DNA of 45,755 nt from contig JYOD01000127.1 of NCBI GenBank assembly GCA_000955785.1, positions 1 to 45,755 of the forward strand, in the 5' to 3' direction. This document shows positions 1 to 6,856 of the stretch, one piece after another (the stretch's first letter is position 1; the number at the start of each line of letters is the position of its first letter). The stretch is from Burkholderiaceae bacterium 16. Lineage in GTDB: Bacteria; Pseudomonadota; Gammaproteobacteria; Burkholderiales; Burkholderiaceae. The notes beneath the pieces were generated by a model. That model searched no databases. It was not told the DNA's origin and saw only the letters and a program-made list of their open reading frames with translations. Position numbers and translations under genes: made by a program.

Positions 1-377
1 TTCGTCACCTTGAAAGGGGTGGGCGTGAGAGCCCCGCGGTGGTGACCGGCACGGTTGCGCTGGGCGCGCTCGCCGGCAAGGCGCCGGCGCCCGGCGACGC
101 GGTCTTCATCTTCGCCCGTGCGGTACAGGGCCCGCGCATGCCGCTCGCCGTACTGAAGCGGCAGGTGCGCGACCTGCCAGTCACGTTCACGCTGGACGAT
201 ACGCTCGCGCTCTCCCCCGCCAACCGCCTCTCCGGTCATTCCGAGGTCATGTTAGAGGCGCGCATCTCTCCCAGCGGAACCGCGATGTCGCACGCCGGTG
301 ACCTGTTTGGGCAAGTCGGTCCGGTTGCTTTGGGAAGCAGCGATGTGCGGATCGTGATCGACAAGACGGCCCCCTAG
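1..377 (+). CDS. ccmI: Cytochrome c-type biogenesis protein CcmI, C-terminal part (5' end outside window)
   Basis: The reading frame is open from base 3 to the TAG at 375-377, with no start codon in the window that must be used, so this is the tail of a longer gene. The tail has the CcmI/CycH C-terminal periplasmic domain pattern: a valine-rich strand, then VFIFARA, GPRMPLAV, LPVTFTLDD and a final beta-rich GDLFGQVGPV segment. CcmI works with CcmF and CcmH in the haem-lyase step of cytochrome c maturation, binding the apocytochrome at the periplasmic face of the inner membrane. The N-terminal membrane segments and TPR repeats of the family would lie upstream of the window. It converges with the oxidase gene on the other strand, leaving only 9 bases between the stops. 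A tri-haem cytochrome c is encoded at 31.5 kb, but no link is implied. Confidence 0.85.
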   Translation, partial: RHLERGGRESPAVVTGTVALGALAGKAPAPGDAVFIFARAVQGPRMPLAVLKRQVRDLPVTFTLDDTLALSPANRLSGHSEVMLEARISPSGTAMSHAGDLFGQVGPVALGSSDVRIVIDKTAP

Positions 378-386
378 GTAGCTGGC

Positions 387-2276
387 TCAGCCTGGCTTGC
401 CCGGCAAATTCGTGTCTCCCAGCAGCGCCGCCACGAAATTACTGTGGAAATTGCCCTTCGGATCGCAGGTTCGCCGGTAGGCGTCGAAGGCCTTGGTTCG
501 GACGCTGCGGCGCTTCGCGAGATCCTGCAGGAAAACCGGGTTGAATGGCGACGAGAAGGTTCCAGCAGGTTGACTCGGGTCGTAGAAGCCGAACACCTTG
601 CCGGTATGCGGCATTCCTCCCAGCGCAACCCAGGCACGCTCGATGTCCGCGAAGAAATGGAGTAAACGGTCGGGGTACTCGGACCCTGCGACGGCCGGCA
701 CGTACCCGATAAGGTCCAGATTGACGAAGGTTGCATTGGGGGTTTCCGTGTATGTCCCGGCCAATGCGGTGTTGCCGCCGCGGACGAAGCGGAATTCCAT
801 CGGTGCAACCACCAGGAAATCGGTGGAACTCCTGATACGAGCCATCACCGCATCAAGGCCCTGCCAGGCCTTGCCGAGCCCCGCGTCGTCGAGCGCAGGA
901 AGCTCGATAAAATAGGACATGAAAATCACGCGGGAGGCCTTCGTCAGCCATAAGTCAGAGTAGACAGCCGTGGCCTGATCGAAGAGCGTTTCGACAGTCA
1001 AGTATCCGGCATCAATGATCGCGCTCGCAGCGGTTGTGATTCCGGCATACTGCGCCGCGATGAGCGGAGGCTCGATGATGGGCTCCAGCGGTATCAGGTA
1101 GGGCGCGCCAAAGACATCCTCTCCCGCCAGGGCGCACGCATCCGGGACGCTTGGCTTCAGGTTCGGAGTCTTCGTCGACGGCGACGCGACCACGTCCCAC
1201 CACAAGACGAGAAAGTTGCTGTTGTACGGGTTGAGGAAGGACTCAACCCGGTCATGGCTCGCGAGCAGCGTCTTGAACTGGGCGATGAACGCCGTCTCAT
1301 CCGCACACGTAATCTGGCTGTTCTTGCCCGGGCTCAAGGTCGTGGCCCACGGGCGTGGCAATACATCGACGGTGACGGAGGTGACGACCCCCAGCACACC
1401 GAGAGAGACGCGCGCGAACTGTAAGGGCGACCAACCACACTCTGCCGGAGTCTGCGTGCCGATGGTCTTCACCTGGCCATCCGGACCCATGATGCTGAAC
1501 GCCGAGGCCGTTTCCGCGAAGATCGGCGCGTTGATTGTCGCCCCATGCACATCGACCGCCGTCATCCCGCCAAGGCTGAAGAAACCGCCCGCGGTAACAG
1601 TCTTGAGCATCATGTTGTTGGCGGTCAGGAATGCATCCAGTTCATCTTCGCGGACGCCGGTATTCACCGTGACCGTGCCTTCCGATTGATGCAGCACGAT
1701 CGACTGGTCGCCACCGGGACCCAGGTCCTTATAGCAGGAAAGGTCGATGAGCCACTGGTCGGGAGTGGGGGCGAGGCGATTGTCCTCGGCGACCAGCGGC
1801 GGCTGTGCATGCCGCTGGCCGGAAACACGTACCGTCGCGCCAGCCTGCACTGCCTGGCTTACGATGCCCTGGAGTTCTGCGCGGCTCGTCGGAGAGAAGT
1901 AGTATTCACCATCGATCGTCATCGTATGAACGATGTTCTGCGCCCAGTTCCTCCACGGCAGTGGCTTAACACCGAAATCCAAAGTCGTCCCCGTGACCTC
2001 ATAAGCGGCCAGCCTGCCGTTATTCGCCGGCTGCACCAGGGGCGTCCCCCGGTTATTTGTTCCCAGAACCGCGGAAACGTAGGGCGCCACCCCAATCGCG
2101 TCTGCCGGGATCCCGATCGATGAAAGTGGAGGACTCACCTTGTACAGGCCGTTGTCGAAGTTACCACTATTCCAGTCGGAAGTATGCCAACTCCCCTTCG
2201 AATCAAACCATTGAATCGAAAAGTTCATTTTGAAGATGCCATTGTTAAGGCAACCAATTTTATTGACTTGTCTCAT
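387..2276 (-). CDS. FAD-binding PCMH/ALO-type oxidase with extra N-terminal domain
   Basis: Predicted 629-residue flavoprotein oxidase of the vanillyl-alcohol oxidase superfamily. Residues ~1-105 form a separate domain with NFSIQW, WNSGN, SPPLSSIG and GTT blocks, homologous to the whole of the neighbouring 108-residue protein. A PCMH-type FAD-binding domain follows (~115-310): SGQRHAQPP fits the histidine-containing loop that often carries covalent FAD, and GGMTAVDVHG fits the flavin-binding GG..GHG turn. The C-terminal ~250 residues fit the sugar-lactone (ALO) oxidase substrate domain, ending with a conserved-looking CDPKGNFHSNF block. The start is supported by GGAGA nine bases before ATG on the minus strand. 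No signal peptide is visible. The substrate is unknown; a polyol, sugar lactone or alcohol is family-based inference. The stand-alone gene lies 139 bases upstream on the same strand, so co-transcription is likely. Confidence 0.85.
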   Translation of the reverse strand: MRQVNKIGCLNNGIFKMNFSIQWFDSKGSWHTSDWNSGNFDNGLYKVSPPLSSIGIPADAIGVAPYVSAVLGTNNRGTPLVQPANNGRLAAYEVTGTTLDFGVKPLPWRNWAQNIVHTMTIDGEYYFSPTSRAELQGIVSQAVQAGATVRVSGQRHAQPPLVAEDNRLAPTPDQWLIDLSCYKDLGPGGDQSIVLHQSEGTVTVNTGVREDELDAFLTANNMMLKTVTAGGFFSLGGMTAVDVHGATINAPIFAETASAFSIMGPDGQVKTIGTQTPAECGWSPLQFARVSLGVLGVVTSVTVDVLPRPWATTLSPGKNSQITCADETAFIAQFKTLLASHDRVESFLNPYNSNFLVLWWDVVASPSTKTPNLKPSVPDACALAGEDVFGAPYLIPLEPIIEPPLIAAQYAGITTAASAIIDAGYLTVETLFDQATAVYSDLWLTKASRVIFMSYFIELPALDDAGLGKAWQGLDAVMARIRSSTDFLVVAPMEFRFVRGGNTALAGTYTETPNATFVNLDLIGYVPAVAGSEYPDRLLHFFADIERAWVALGGMPHTGKVFGFYDPSQPAGTFSSPFNPVFLQDLAKRRSVRTKAFDAYRRTCDPKGNFHSNFVAALLGDTNLPGKPG

Positions 2277-2415
2277 GGTAATTCTCTCCAGCGATCCAGT
2301 CAGGCTGTTCTATGAAAACTAGACGATCGGGCAAGGTGAGGCCCGGCGCCGGCCTCCCCCTGATGATGGATCGCAGGAAGGCTGATGCCGGACCTCACGG
2401 AGGAGAGTTTGCTGT

Positions 2416-2742
2416 CTACTCAATCAGATTGATTGCAAAGCCAATGTAAGTCGTCCCGACTGCATCATATGTTGCGATCTGATTGTTCGGCGCGAAACCA
2501 ACAAACGGTGATCCCTGACCGGAAGTCCCGGCGACCGCGTGCCCGTATGGCGTCACAGCCAGCGCATCGGCCGGGACACCGATTGTGTCGAGCGGGGGAG
2601 ATGTCCTGGACTGTGCCACGGGATAATTTCCGCTGTTCCACTCGGTGGTATTCCACTTGCCGTCGCTACCAAGCCATTGGACGGAAAAATTGAACACGTA
2701 CCCGCCTTTGTTGTTGACGGTGATCTTCTGGACCGGTCTCAT
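2416..2742 (-). CDS. Small uncharacterised protein, homologous to the N-terminal domain of the downstream oxidase
   Basis: 108 residues, no cysteine, no signal peptide or membrane segment. It aligns over its full length with residues 1-105 of the FAD oxidase: MRxVxKI at the start, NFS(I/V)QW, a GKW/GSW turn, WNSGN, SPPL..IG(I/V)PADA, VTPY/VAPY and a late VGTT/TGTT. The alternating polar and hydrophobic strands and many Gly/Asn/Thr residues suggest a beta-sandwich fold. I do not recognise the family and give no function. AGGAG lies eight bases upstream of the ATG, so the start is well supported. It is the promoter-proximal gene of a probable two-gene unit with the oxidase. Upstream there is an AT-rich region with inverted repeats at 2849-2867 and 2949-2995. 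Confidence 0.75.
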   Translation of the reverse strand: MRPVQKITVNNKGGYVFNFSVQWLGSDGKWNTTEWNSGNYPVAQSRTSPPLDTIGVPADALAVTPYGHAVAGTSGQGSPFVGFAPNNQIATYDAVGTTYIGFAINLIE

Positions 2743-2848
2743 GGTGTGTCTCCTGCTACGGAAAAGGTGTTTAGCGAAAAACGATCAGGATGCCGCTGCC
2801 TGGTTGCGATGTTCTTTACGTCTAATCTGACATAATTTTCTCCTTTTT

Positions 2849-2867
2849 ATTTCATGAACCATGAAAT
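2849..2867. promoter_or_regulatory. 8-bp inverted repeat upstream of the 108-residue protein gene
   Basis: Arms ATTTCATG and CATGAAAT are exactly complementary around a 3-base spacer (AAC). The repeat lies about 110 bases upstream of the leftward start at 2742 in an AT-rich stretch, where a dimeric regulator could bind. The regulator is unknown. Confidence 0.35.
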
Positions 2868-2948
2868 TGTTAAAACTGACAAAATATGGAGTCGAATTAT
2901 TGTTAGATCGACAGGATGGTGTTCCGTGAATAATTGACATTATTCTTC

Positions 2949-2995
2949 CCTATTCATGACGGTATCTATTGAATAGAGATACCGTCATGAATAGG
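2949..2995. repeat. Long near-perfect palindrome
   Basis: Bases 2949-2967 and 2977-2995 are exactly complementary over 19 bp. The centre can also pair, with a two-base bulge, giving a 22-bp stem almost without a loop. No T-tract follows, so a simple terminator is unlikely. It may be an operator, the end of a mobile element or a folding RNA element. Confidence 0.55.
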
Positions 2996-3160
2996 AATCA
3001 GACCTCGGGTTCCGGCATTAGCGCATGTTGCCCCCGACAGAAACCTGGGCGAGAGTCCGAGAATTTGCCTTTCGGCAAATGAGGTGACGACTATCGAGTG
3101 CGGCGAATCAGCGCGATCGTTGCGGCCGGTGGTTCGGCCCGCGCGCTGTAGCCCTGCTGC

Positions 3161-3454
3161 TTAGCGCCGGAGGGTGGGTGCGGATCGCACGCCAGACCAG
3201 CCCGTGGTGCGATCCCGGTGTGGTCCCTCAAGGGGAAACCGGGTGATCCGCCTGATGAGTTCGTCCACTGCAGCAGTTCCAGTGATCAGGCATACGAAGT
3301 CGAGATGATGTTGCACGAGAGAGATTCCGTGAAGTTTGATAGGTTCGAACCCGGTAAGCACCGCGCAAGCGCGCACGAAGCCCTTCAGGTGCGCCTCACT
3401 AGTGGTTTCTGTGGGTGGCGCCGTCGTGTCGTGGGCTAGCATCATGGTTCCCAT
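3161..3454 (-). CDS. Hypothetical protein, possibly a relic of a GMC/sugar dehydrogenase small subunit
   Basis: 97-residue ORF with only a weak ribosome binding site. The segment LKGFVRACAVLTGFEPIKLH resembles the start of small subunits of FAD-dependent sugar/sorbitol dehydrogenases, which carry an F..LS..LTGF motif followed by amphipathic helices. The likeness ends after about 50 residues and the Arg-rich tail looks non-native. No large-subunit gene is next to it. It may be a truncated leftover or a chance ORF. Confidence 0.25.
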   Translation of the reverse strand: MGTMMLAHDTTAPPTETTSEAHLKGFVRACAVLTGFEPIKLHGISLVQHHLDFVCLITGTAAVDELIRRITRFPLEGPHRDRTTGWSGVRSAPTLRR

Positions 3455-3647
3455 CTCGCCGCGTCTTGAAATGCTAGTGCCTATGGATCAATTCGGAAGT
3501 AGAAGATGCTTAAGTCTTACTTGCGTGAGGCGCAAGTGCGGTGCTACCAATCATTGATCTACGCATTGCATCCAGTGGTGCCGTTGCCGATCACCGAGGC
3601 AAGGAGAGGAGAGCGAGGCGAACTCCGGTGCAAACCGGAGGTGCCGA

Positions 3648-3809
3648 TGGGTTCGCGATCACAAACGCACGCAGGCATTCCTCTCGAGCTTCGGCCCGAT
3701 CCGGCAGCACTTCGCCCTCAAGCGAATTTTTCTGCGCGCCTCTGTCTACCGCAAACATCTTGCAGCTCGATTCGACGCGTGCCCCGAATTCACCGAAGTC
3801 ACCCATTAA
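3648..3809 (+). pseudogene. Transposase remnant, C-terminal fragment (IS6-like)
   Basis: One frame reads RDHKRTQAFLSSFGPIR, then QHFALKRIFLRASVYRKHLAARF, and ends EFTEVTH at the TAA at 3807-3809. This matches the C-terminal pattern I know from IS6-type transposases (AQ.FLS.FG.I..HF...RH.L.AS.YR......F). There is no start codon or catalytic DDE core upstream in this frame, so only the tail is left. Family assignment is from memory of the motif and not verified. Confidence 0.55.
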
Positions 3810-3972
3810 TCCGTCAACTGCTTTCCGGGCAGTGGTCATGCCGGCCCTGTTTCGTCTCGCTACCAGCAAGTTGACGATGCCCAGGTGTAGCAGTGGGGAG
3901 CGCCCGAAGGGCGGGCCACATTAACCCACAATGCAAAGCGAGCAGCCCTCCGGTGCCCAAAAGGACATTGGG

Positions 3973-4611
3973 CTACCGTCGGCGCGAGTGTCCGCGCGAT
4001 TGAATTCCGGGTTGCGTGTCCACGGTAGTGAGGAGATGCTGGCGGCCCTCGTTAAGAATTTCATCCGAGAGCACCGGGTCAACGTCTGCAACAGCACGCG
4101 AAAGCAGCAGCGTACCGACCATCTGGCTGAACAACGTGATCGCCTTCCTGCGGCTGCCTTCGCTTATCCCTTCCGTCTCTTCGATGACCCTGGCGAATTG
4201 TTCGAGGTTCGTCGCAAGACCTTCCGCGTAAGTGCCACGCACCACGTCGCCGAGCCGGCGGGCGTCGCCTGCAAAACCCGACAAGGGGCAACCCGCATCG
4301 ATATTCGCGCGATGCTCGGGTGAGAGGTACCACTGAATTTGTTGCCTGACCGGGTCAGCGTCGGCTGACCTGGCGTTTCCGATGATGGAGGCGAAAGCCT
4401 CTCCACCATCTTCCATCGCCTTTTCCATCACAGCGGCGACAAGCGCGTCTTTTGACTGGAAGTGGTTATAGAAACCGCCCTGCGTAAAGCCCGCCGCCTT
4501 CATCAGCTCGGCGAGCCCGACCGCATCGACACCGCGTTCGCGAAACAGCTTCTCGGCGGCTGCCACGATCGCGCGCCGGTTTTCCACCGCCTGCTGCCTG
4601 GAAACACCCAT
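3973..4611 (-). CDS. TetR/AcrR family transcriptional repressor
   Basis: 212 residues. The N-terminal helix-turn-helix lies at about residues 25-55: AVGLAELMKAAGFTQGGFYNHF is a textbook TetR recognition block (G-x-FYxHF), followed by SKDALV. The C-terminal ligand domain has the C-P-L-S-G block typical of the TetR group that controls SDR, nitroreductase or similar enzymes. Start: ATG at 4609-4611 with an AG-rich ribosome binding site directly upstream on the minus strand. It is divergent from the SnoaL-like/SDR pair, and two near-identical dyad sites lie between the two starts (4663-4688 and 4718-4737). It therefore probably represses both itself and the enzyme pair until a small, perhaps electrophilic, ligand binds. 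The last ~10 residues are Arg/His-rich and poorly conserved in type. Confidence 0.9.
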   Translation of the reverse strand: MGVSRQQAVENRRAIVAAAEKLFRERGVDAVGLAELMKAAGFTQGGFYNHFQSKDALVAAVMEKAMEDGGEAFASIIGNARSADADPVRQQIQWYLSPEHRANIDAGCPLSGFAGDARRLGDVVRGTYAEGLATNLEQFARVIEETEGISEGSRRKAITLFSQMVGTLLLSRAVADVDPVLSDEILNEGRQHLLTTVDTQPGIQSRGHSRRR

Positions 4612-4662
4612 CCTCCCCCCTCTCCTCGGCCAACAAAGGCCCTATAAGACTCATCGAAAAAT

Positions 4663-4688
4663 ACAATGTCAATCACCATTGACATTGT
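4663..4688. promoter_or_regulatory. TetR operator candidate, copy 1
   Basis: Perfect 10-bp dyad, ACAATGTCAA and TTGACATTGT, with a 6-base spacer. Its right arm contains TTGACA, a perfect -35 hexamer on the plus strand, and by symmetry the minus strand also carries TTGACA. Binding here would block promoters in both directions. The dyad begins 52 bases upstream of the TetR start. Confidence 0.75.
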
Positions 4689-4717
4689 CGCGGCGCACGC
4701 CCACACTTCACCGCAAG

Positions 4718-4737
4718 ACAATGTCATTCACCATTGT
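4718..4737. promoter_or_regulatory. TetR operator candidate, copy 2
   Basis: Bases 4718-4736 repeat bases 4663-4681 with one mismatch in 19, in the same orientation. The dyad is shorter here (ACAATG and CATTGT, 8-base spacer). The two copies are 55 bases apart, close to five helical turns, which would place two dimers on the same DNA face. It lies 110 bases before the SnoaL-like gene. Confidence 0.65.
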
Positions 4738-4846
4738 GGAAAGTATAGCCTTCTTTGCCTGAACAATCAGGCAGCGGGGGGCACAACGGATATCTGACGC
4801 CTGACCGCGTCGTCACCTGAATCCTTAATAAGGTAAGGGCCTCAAC

Positions 4847-5248
4847 ATGACGAAAACGACCCCCGAGCAGAACAAGGCGCTCGTGCTGGAAGCATTCGAC
4901 ACCCTGTTCAACAAGCGCGACTACGTTGCAGCCGAGCACTTCTGGTCTGAGGGCTACATTCAGCACAGCGCACATATCGCGCCGGGGCGTGAAGGCCTGT
5001 TCGATCTTATCCGCACGCTGCCCGGTACTTTGCGCTACGAGAACCAGTTGATTGTGGCCGAGGGCGACTATGTCATTGCCCATGGGCGCTTCTCCGGCAG
5101 CGGACGACCCGCCGCGTGGATTGCAGCCGACATCGTCCGCTTCGAAGACGGCAAGCTGGCCGAGCACTGGGACGTCCTTCAGGACGAAGCGACCCATGCA
5201 CAATCCGTGAGCGGCCTGCCGATGTTCGGCGACCGGTTCCCCGCCTGA
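4847..5248 (+). CDS. SnoaL-like (NTF2 fold) protein
   Basis: 133 residues matching the short SnoaL-like/polyketide-cyclase group with an NTF2-like alpha+beta barrel. Visible blocks: EQNKALVLEAFDTLF at the N-terminus, YIQHSAHIAPG in the first sheet, GDYVIAHGRFSG in the middle, then DIVRFEDGKLAEHWDVLQ, the typical final strand pair of the family. The His and Asp residues in these blocks would line the pocket. In well-studied SnoaL proteins this fold catalyses aldol ring closure; members found beside SDR enzymes are mostly uncharacterised. AAGG lies about 14 bases before the ATG. It is the first gene after the TetR operators and is followed after 43 bases by the SDR gene. A frameshifted partial copy lies at 6075-6172. 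Confidence 0.85.
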   Translation: MTKTTPEQNKALVLEAFDTLFNKRDYVAAEHFWSEGYIQHSAHIAPGREGLFDLIRTLPGTLRYENQLIVAEGDYVIAHGRFSGSGRPAAWIAADIVRFEDGKLAEHWDVLQDEATHAQSVSGLPMFGDRFPA

Positions 5249-5291
5249 ACACGCAGGCATCACCCCGTGAAGCATCAACAAGGAAACGATC

Positions 5292-6047
5292 ATGAAACTC
5301 ACCGGAAACACGATCTTCATCACGGGCGGCGGTTCTGGCATTGGCCGCGGGCTAGCCGAGGCGCTCCACAAGCAAGGCAACAAGGTGATCATCGGCGGCC
5401 GTCGGCGCAGCCAACTAGACCAGGTCGTGACGGCGAACCCTGGCATGGCCGCGGTCGAGCTCGACATCACTGATGCCGCCGGCATCGGCCTGGTAGCGGC
5501 ACAGTTGATCGCGGACTACCCTGATCTCAACGTGCTGATCAATAACGCTGGAATCATGCAGCCCGACCAGGCGGGTGCCCAGATCGACGACGCACTGATG
5601 GTGTCCACAATCTCGACCAACTTGATGGGGCCGATCCGCATGACGTCCGCGCTGATCGATCACCTCAAGACCAGGAACGATGCTGTCGTCGCCTATACAA
5701 GCTCAGTGCTGGCTTTCGTGCCGTTGGCCGCGACTGCCGTGTACTCGTCGACCAAGGCAGCGCTTCATTCGTACATCCTCTCGCAACGCTTCATGCTGCG
5801 GGACACGACGGTTCGCGTACTCGAGATCGCACCGCCTTGGGTACGCACGGACCTCATGAACAGCCGCGAAGCCGAACAGGCGATGCCGCTTGAAGCGTTC
5901 ATCGACGAAACGATCGCTGCCCTCGAAACCGATGCAGATGAGATTCTGGTTGAAGGCGCCAGGCTGTTCCGCGGCAACCCGGGCCCCGGTGAACACGCCT
6001 TGGTCAATGGCTTCAATGCACAGATGATGGAAGTGCTGGGCGGATGA
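5292..6047 (+). CDS. Short-chain dehydrogenase/reductase (DltE-like)
   Basis: 251 residues, normal length for a classical SDR. Cofactor motif TGGGSGIG at residues 11-18, NNAG at 84-87, catalytic Ser near 138 (TSS), and Tyr151-x-x-x-Lys155 (YSSTK). GGRRR after the second strand, with no acidic residue there, favours NADP(H) over NAD(H). The DltE-type tail (APPWVRTDLM and a late DADEILVEGARLFRGNPG block) is present. AAGGAAA precedes the ATG. Co-transcribed with the SnoaL-like gene and probably under the divergent TetR. The substrate is unknown; a carbonyl or keto intermediate is inferred from family. Confidence 0.9.
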   Translation: MKLTGNTIFITGGGSGIGRGLAEALHKQGNKVIIGGRRRSQLDQVVTANPGMAAVELDITDAAGIGLVAAQLIADYPDLNVLINNAGIMQPDQAGAQIDDALMVSTISTNLMGPIRMTSALIDHLKTRNDAVVAYTSSVLAFVPLAATAVYSSTKAALHSYILSQRFMLRDTTVRVLEIAPPWVRTDLMNSREAEQAMPLEAFIDETIAALETDADEILVEGARLFRGNPGPGEHALVNGFNAQMMEVLGG

Positions 6048-6074
6048 ATTGCTGCCTGCCGGATGCGTGATACA

Positions 6075-6172
6075 GGCGACCTCTGAGCAGAACAAGACGC
6101 TGGTGCCGGAGGCGCTCGACACCCTGTCCCACGAGAGGGGACTACTACGGTGCAGCCGAGCGCTTCTTGTCG
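6075..6172 (+). pseudogene. Decayed partial duplicate of the SnoaL-like gene
   Basis: The DNA closely follows the 5' part of the gene at 4847: it encodes EQNKTLVPEALDTL and then, after one extra G near 6136-6140, DYYGAAERFLS, against EQNKALVLEAFDTL and DYVAAEHFWS in the intact gene. There is no start codon or ribosome binding site and similarity fades by about 6180-6230. It lies directly behind the SDR gene, so a tandem duplication of the pair, or part of it, followed by decay is the simplest reading. Confidence 0.75.
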
Positions 6173-6335
6173 CCTGACCACGGCTGGCTGACACGAGTCG
6201 CTCCGCCGTCCGGGCGCGCCGACCGACAACGCCGGACCGCTGTCCTGGCCCCGTTCGGCCTCGAACGGGGCCAGGAGAGTGGCGTATTAACGGAGGATGC
6301 AGGCTCGGGTGGCAACCCGCTCTTATTGCGCCAAA

Positions 6336-6608
6336 ACCGCCGAAACGCTGCACGCTGAGCGCGGTGATGCGCTCCTCGTGAGGGCGAGCGAAATCGCGCC
6401 ACTCAGCGGACATCTTCTGCGCCCGTTCTCCCGCGAGCATGCCGCCGCTGTGCGGCACTACCTTCAGGCCGGCCGATGCGGCCAGCGGCACGAGCACATC
6501 GACCAGTCCGATATGCTCGCCGCGGGCAATGTACGCAGCGAAGATGGCCTCAAATAACGCCTCGCCCATGACTGCATCGCCGGTCTGCCGGGCGAATGCC
6601 AAAAGACG
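6336..6608 (-). pseudogene. Remnant of a DsbA-family (thioredoxin fold) protein
   Basis: On the minus strand one frame reads GEALFEAIFAAYIARGEHIG and then VDVLVPLAASAGL, like the helical insert of FrnE/DsbA-type proteins. It continues with HSGGMLAGERAQKMSAEWRD and FARPHEERI, like the region after the active site in another DsbA-like group. No CxxC motif is present and the blocks appear in an unusual order, so it looks like a rearranged leftover. The frame runs on as a long ORF into DNA antisense to the SDR gene, which is not meaningful. Family assignment is tentative. Confidence 0.35.
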
Positions 6609-6693
6609 CCCTCCCCGTTGCCGCCCACGCAAAACTGCCTTGCACCGGCCAGGCATTCTCCCGTGGCCTCGACGCTACTACGATGGGGGATCT

Positions 6694-6731
6694 CACTTCA
6701 CTGAGGCACAGGCCCGTGCCTCAGTGAAGTG
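6694..6731. terminator. Perfect 16-bp hairpin
   Basis: Bases 6694-6709 and 6716-6731 are exactly complementary around the 6-base loop AGGCCC. No T-run follows on either strand, so a classic intrinsic terminator is not certain. It separates the remnant region from the next operon and could stop transcription from either side. Confidence 0.45.
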
Positions 6732-6808
6732 GTGCAGCCGGCACGCGACCCGCCGATCAGGGTAAGTCCCCCCCTGCCCGCCCTTGGCCGTTTCACTCGG
6801 TCGCCCTA

Positions 6809-6841
6809 CAATTTATCAACCGATCACTAATCGACCGATCA
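6809..6841 (+). promoter_or_regulatory. Operator candidate in front of the VOC/monooxygenase operon
   Basis: Contains CAATTTATCAACCGAT (6809-6824), found again with one change at 10671-10686 before the TetR gene at the end of the operon. ACCGATCA occurs twice (6819-6826 and 6834-6841), 15 bases apart. The site ends 15 bases before the ATG at 6857, so a bound repressor would block initiation. Confidence 0.6.
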
Positions 6842-6856
6842 ATAGCAGAGGCAGCA

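Larger units (their letters stand above)
2743..3972. other. Gene-poor accessory stretch of ~1.2 kb
   Basis: The part near 2830-3000 is markedly AT-richer than the rest of the window and probably holds the promoter of the leftward gene pair. Apart from two inverted repeats, one doubtful minus-strand ORF (3161-3454) and a transposase remnant (3648-3809), all listed separately, I see no convincing coding sequence. The mix of decayed fragments and different base composition suggests inserted or rearranged DNA. Confidence 0.6.

Noticed and set aside
2811..2840. Minus-strand ribosome site followed by ATG, two codons and a stop (ATGTCAGATTAG)
   Set aside because: A three-residue leader cannot be supported from sequence alone; no attenuator structure was seen after it.
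5703..6656. Long minus-strand ORF of 317 codons
   Set aside because: Its second half is antisense to the well-supported SDR gene; only the 6336-6608 part resembles a protein family, as a remnant.
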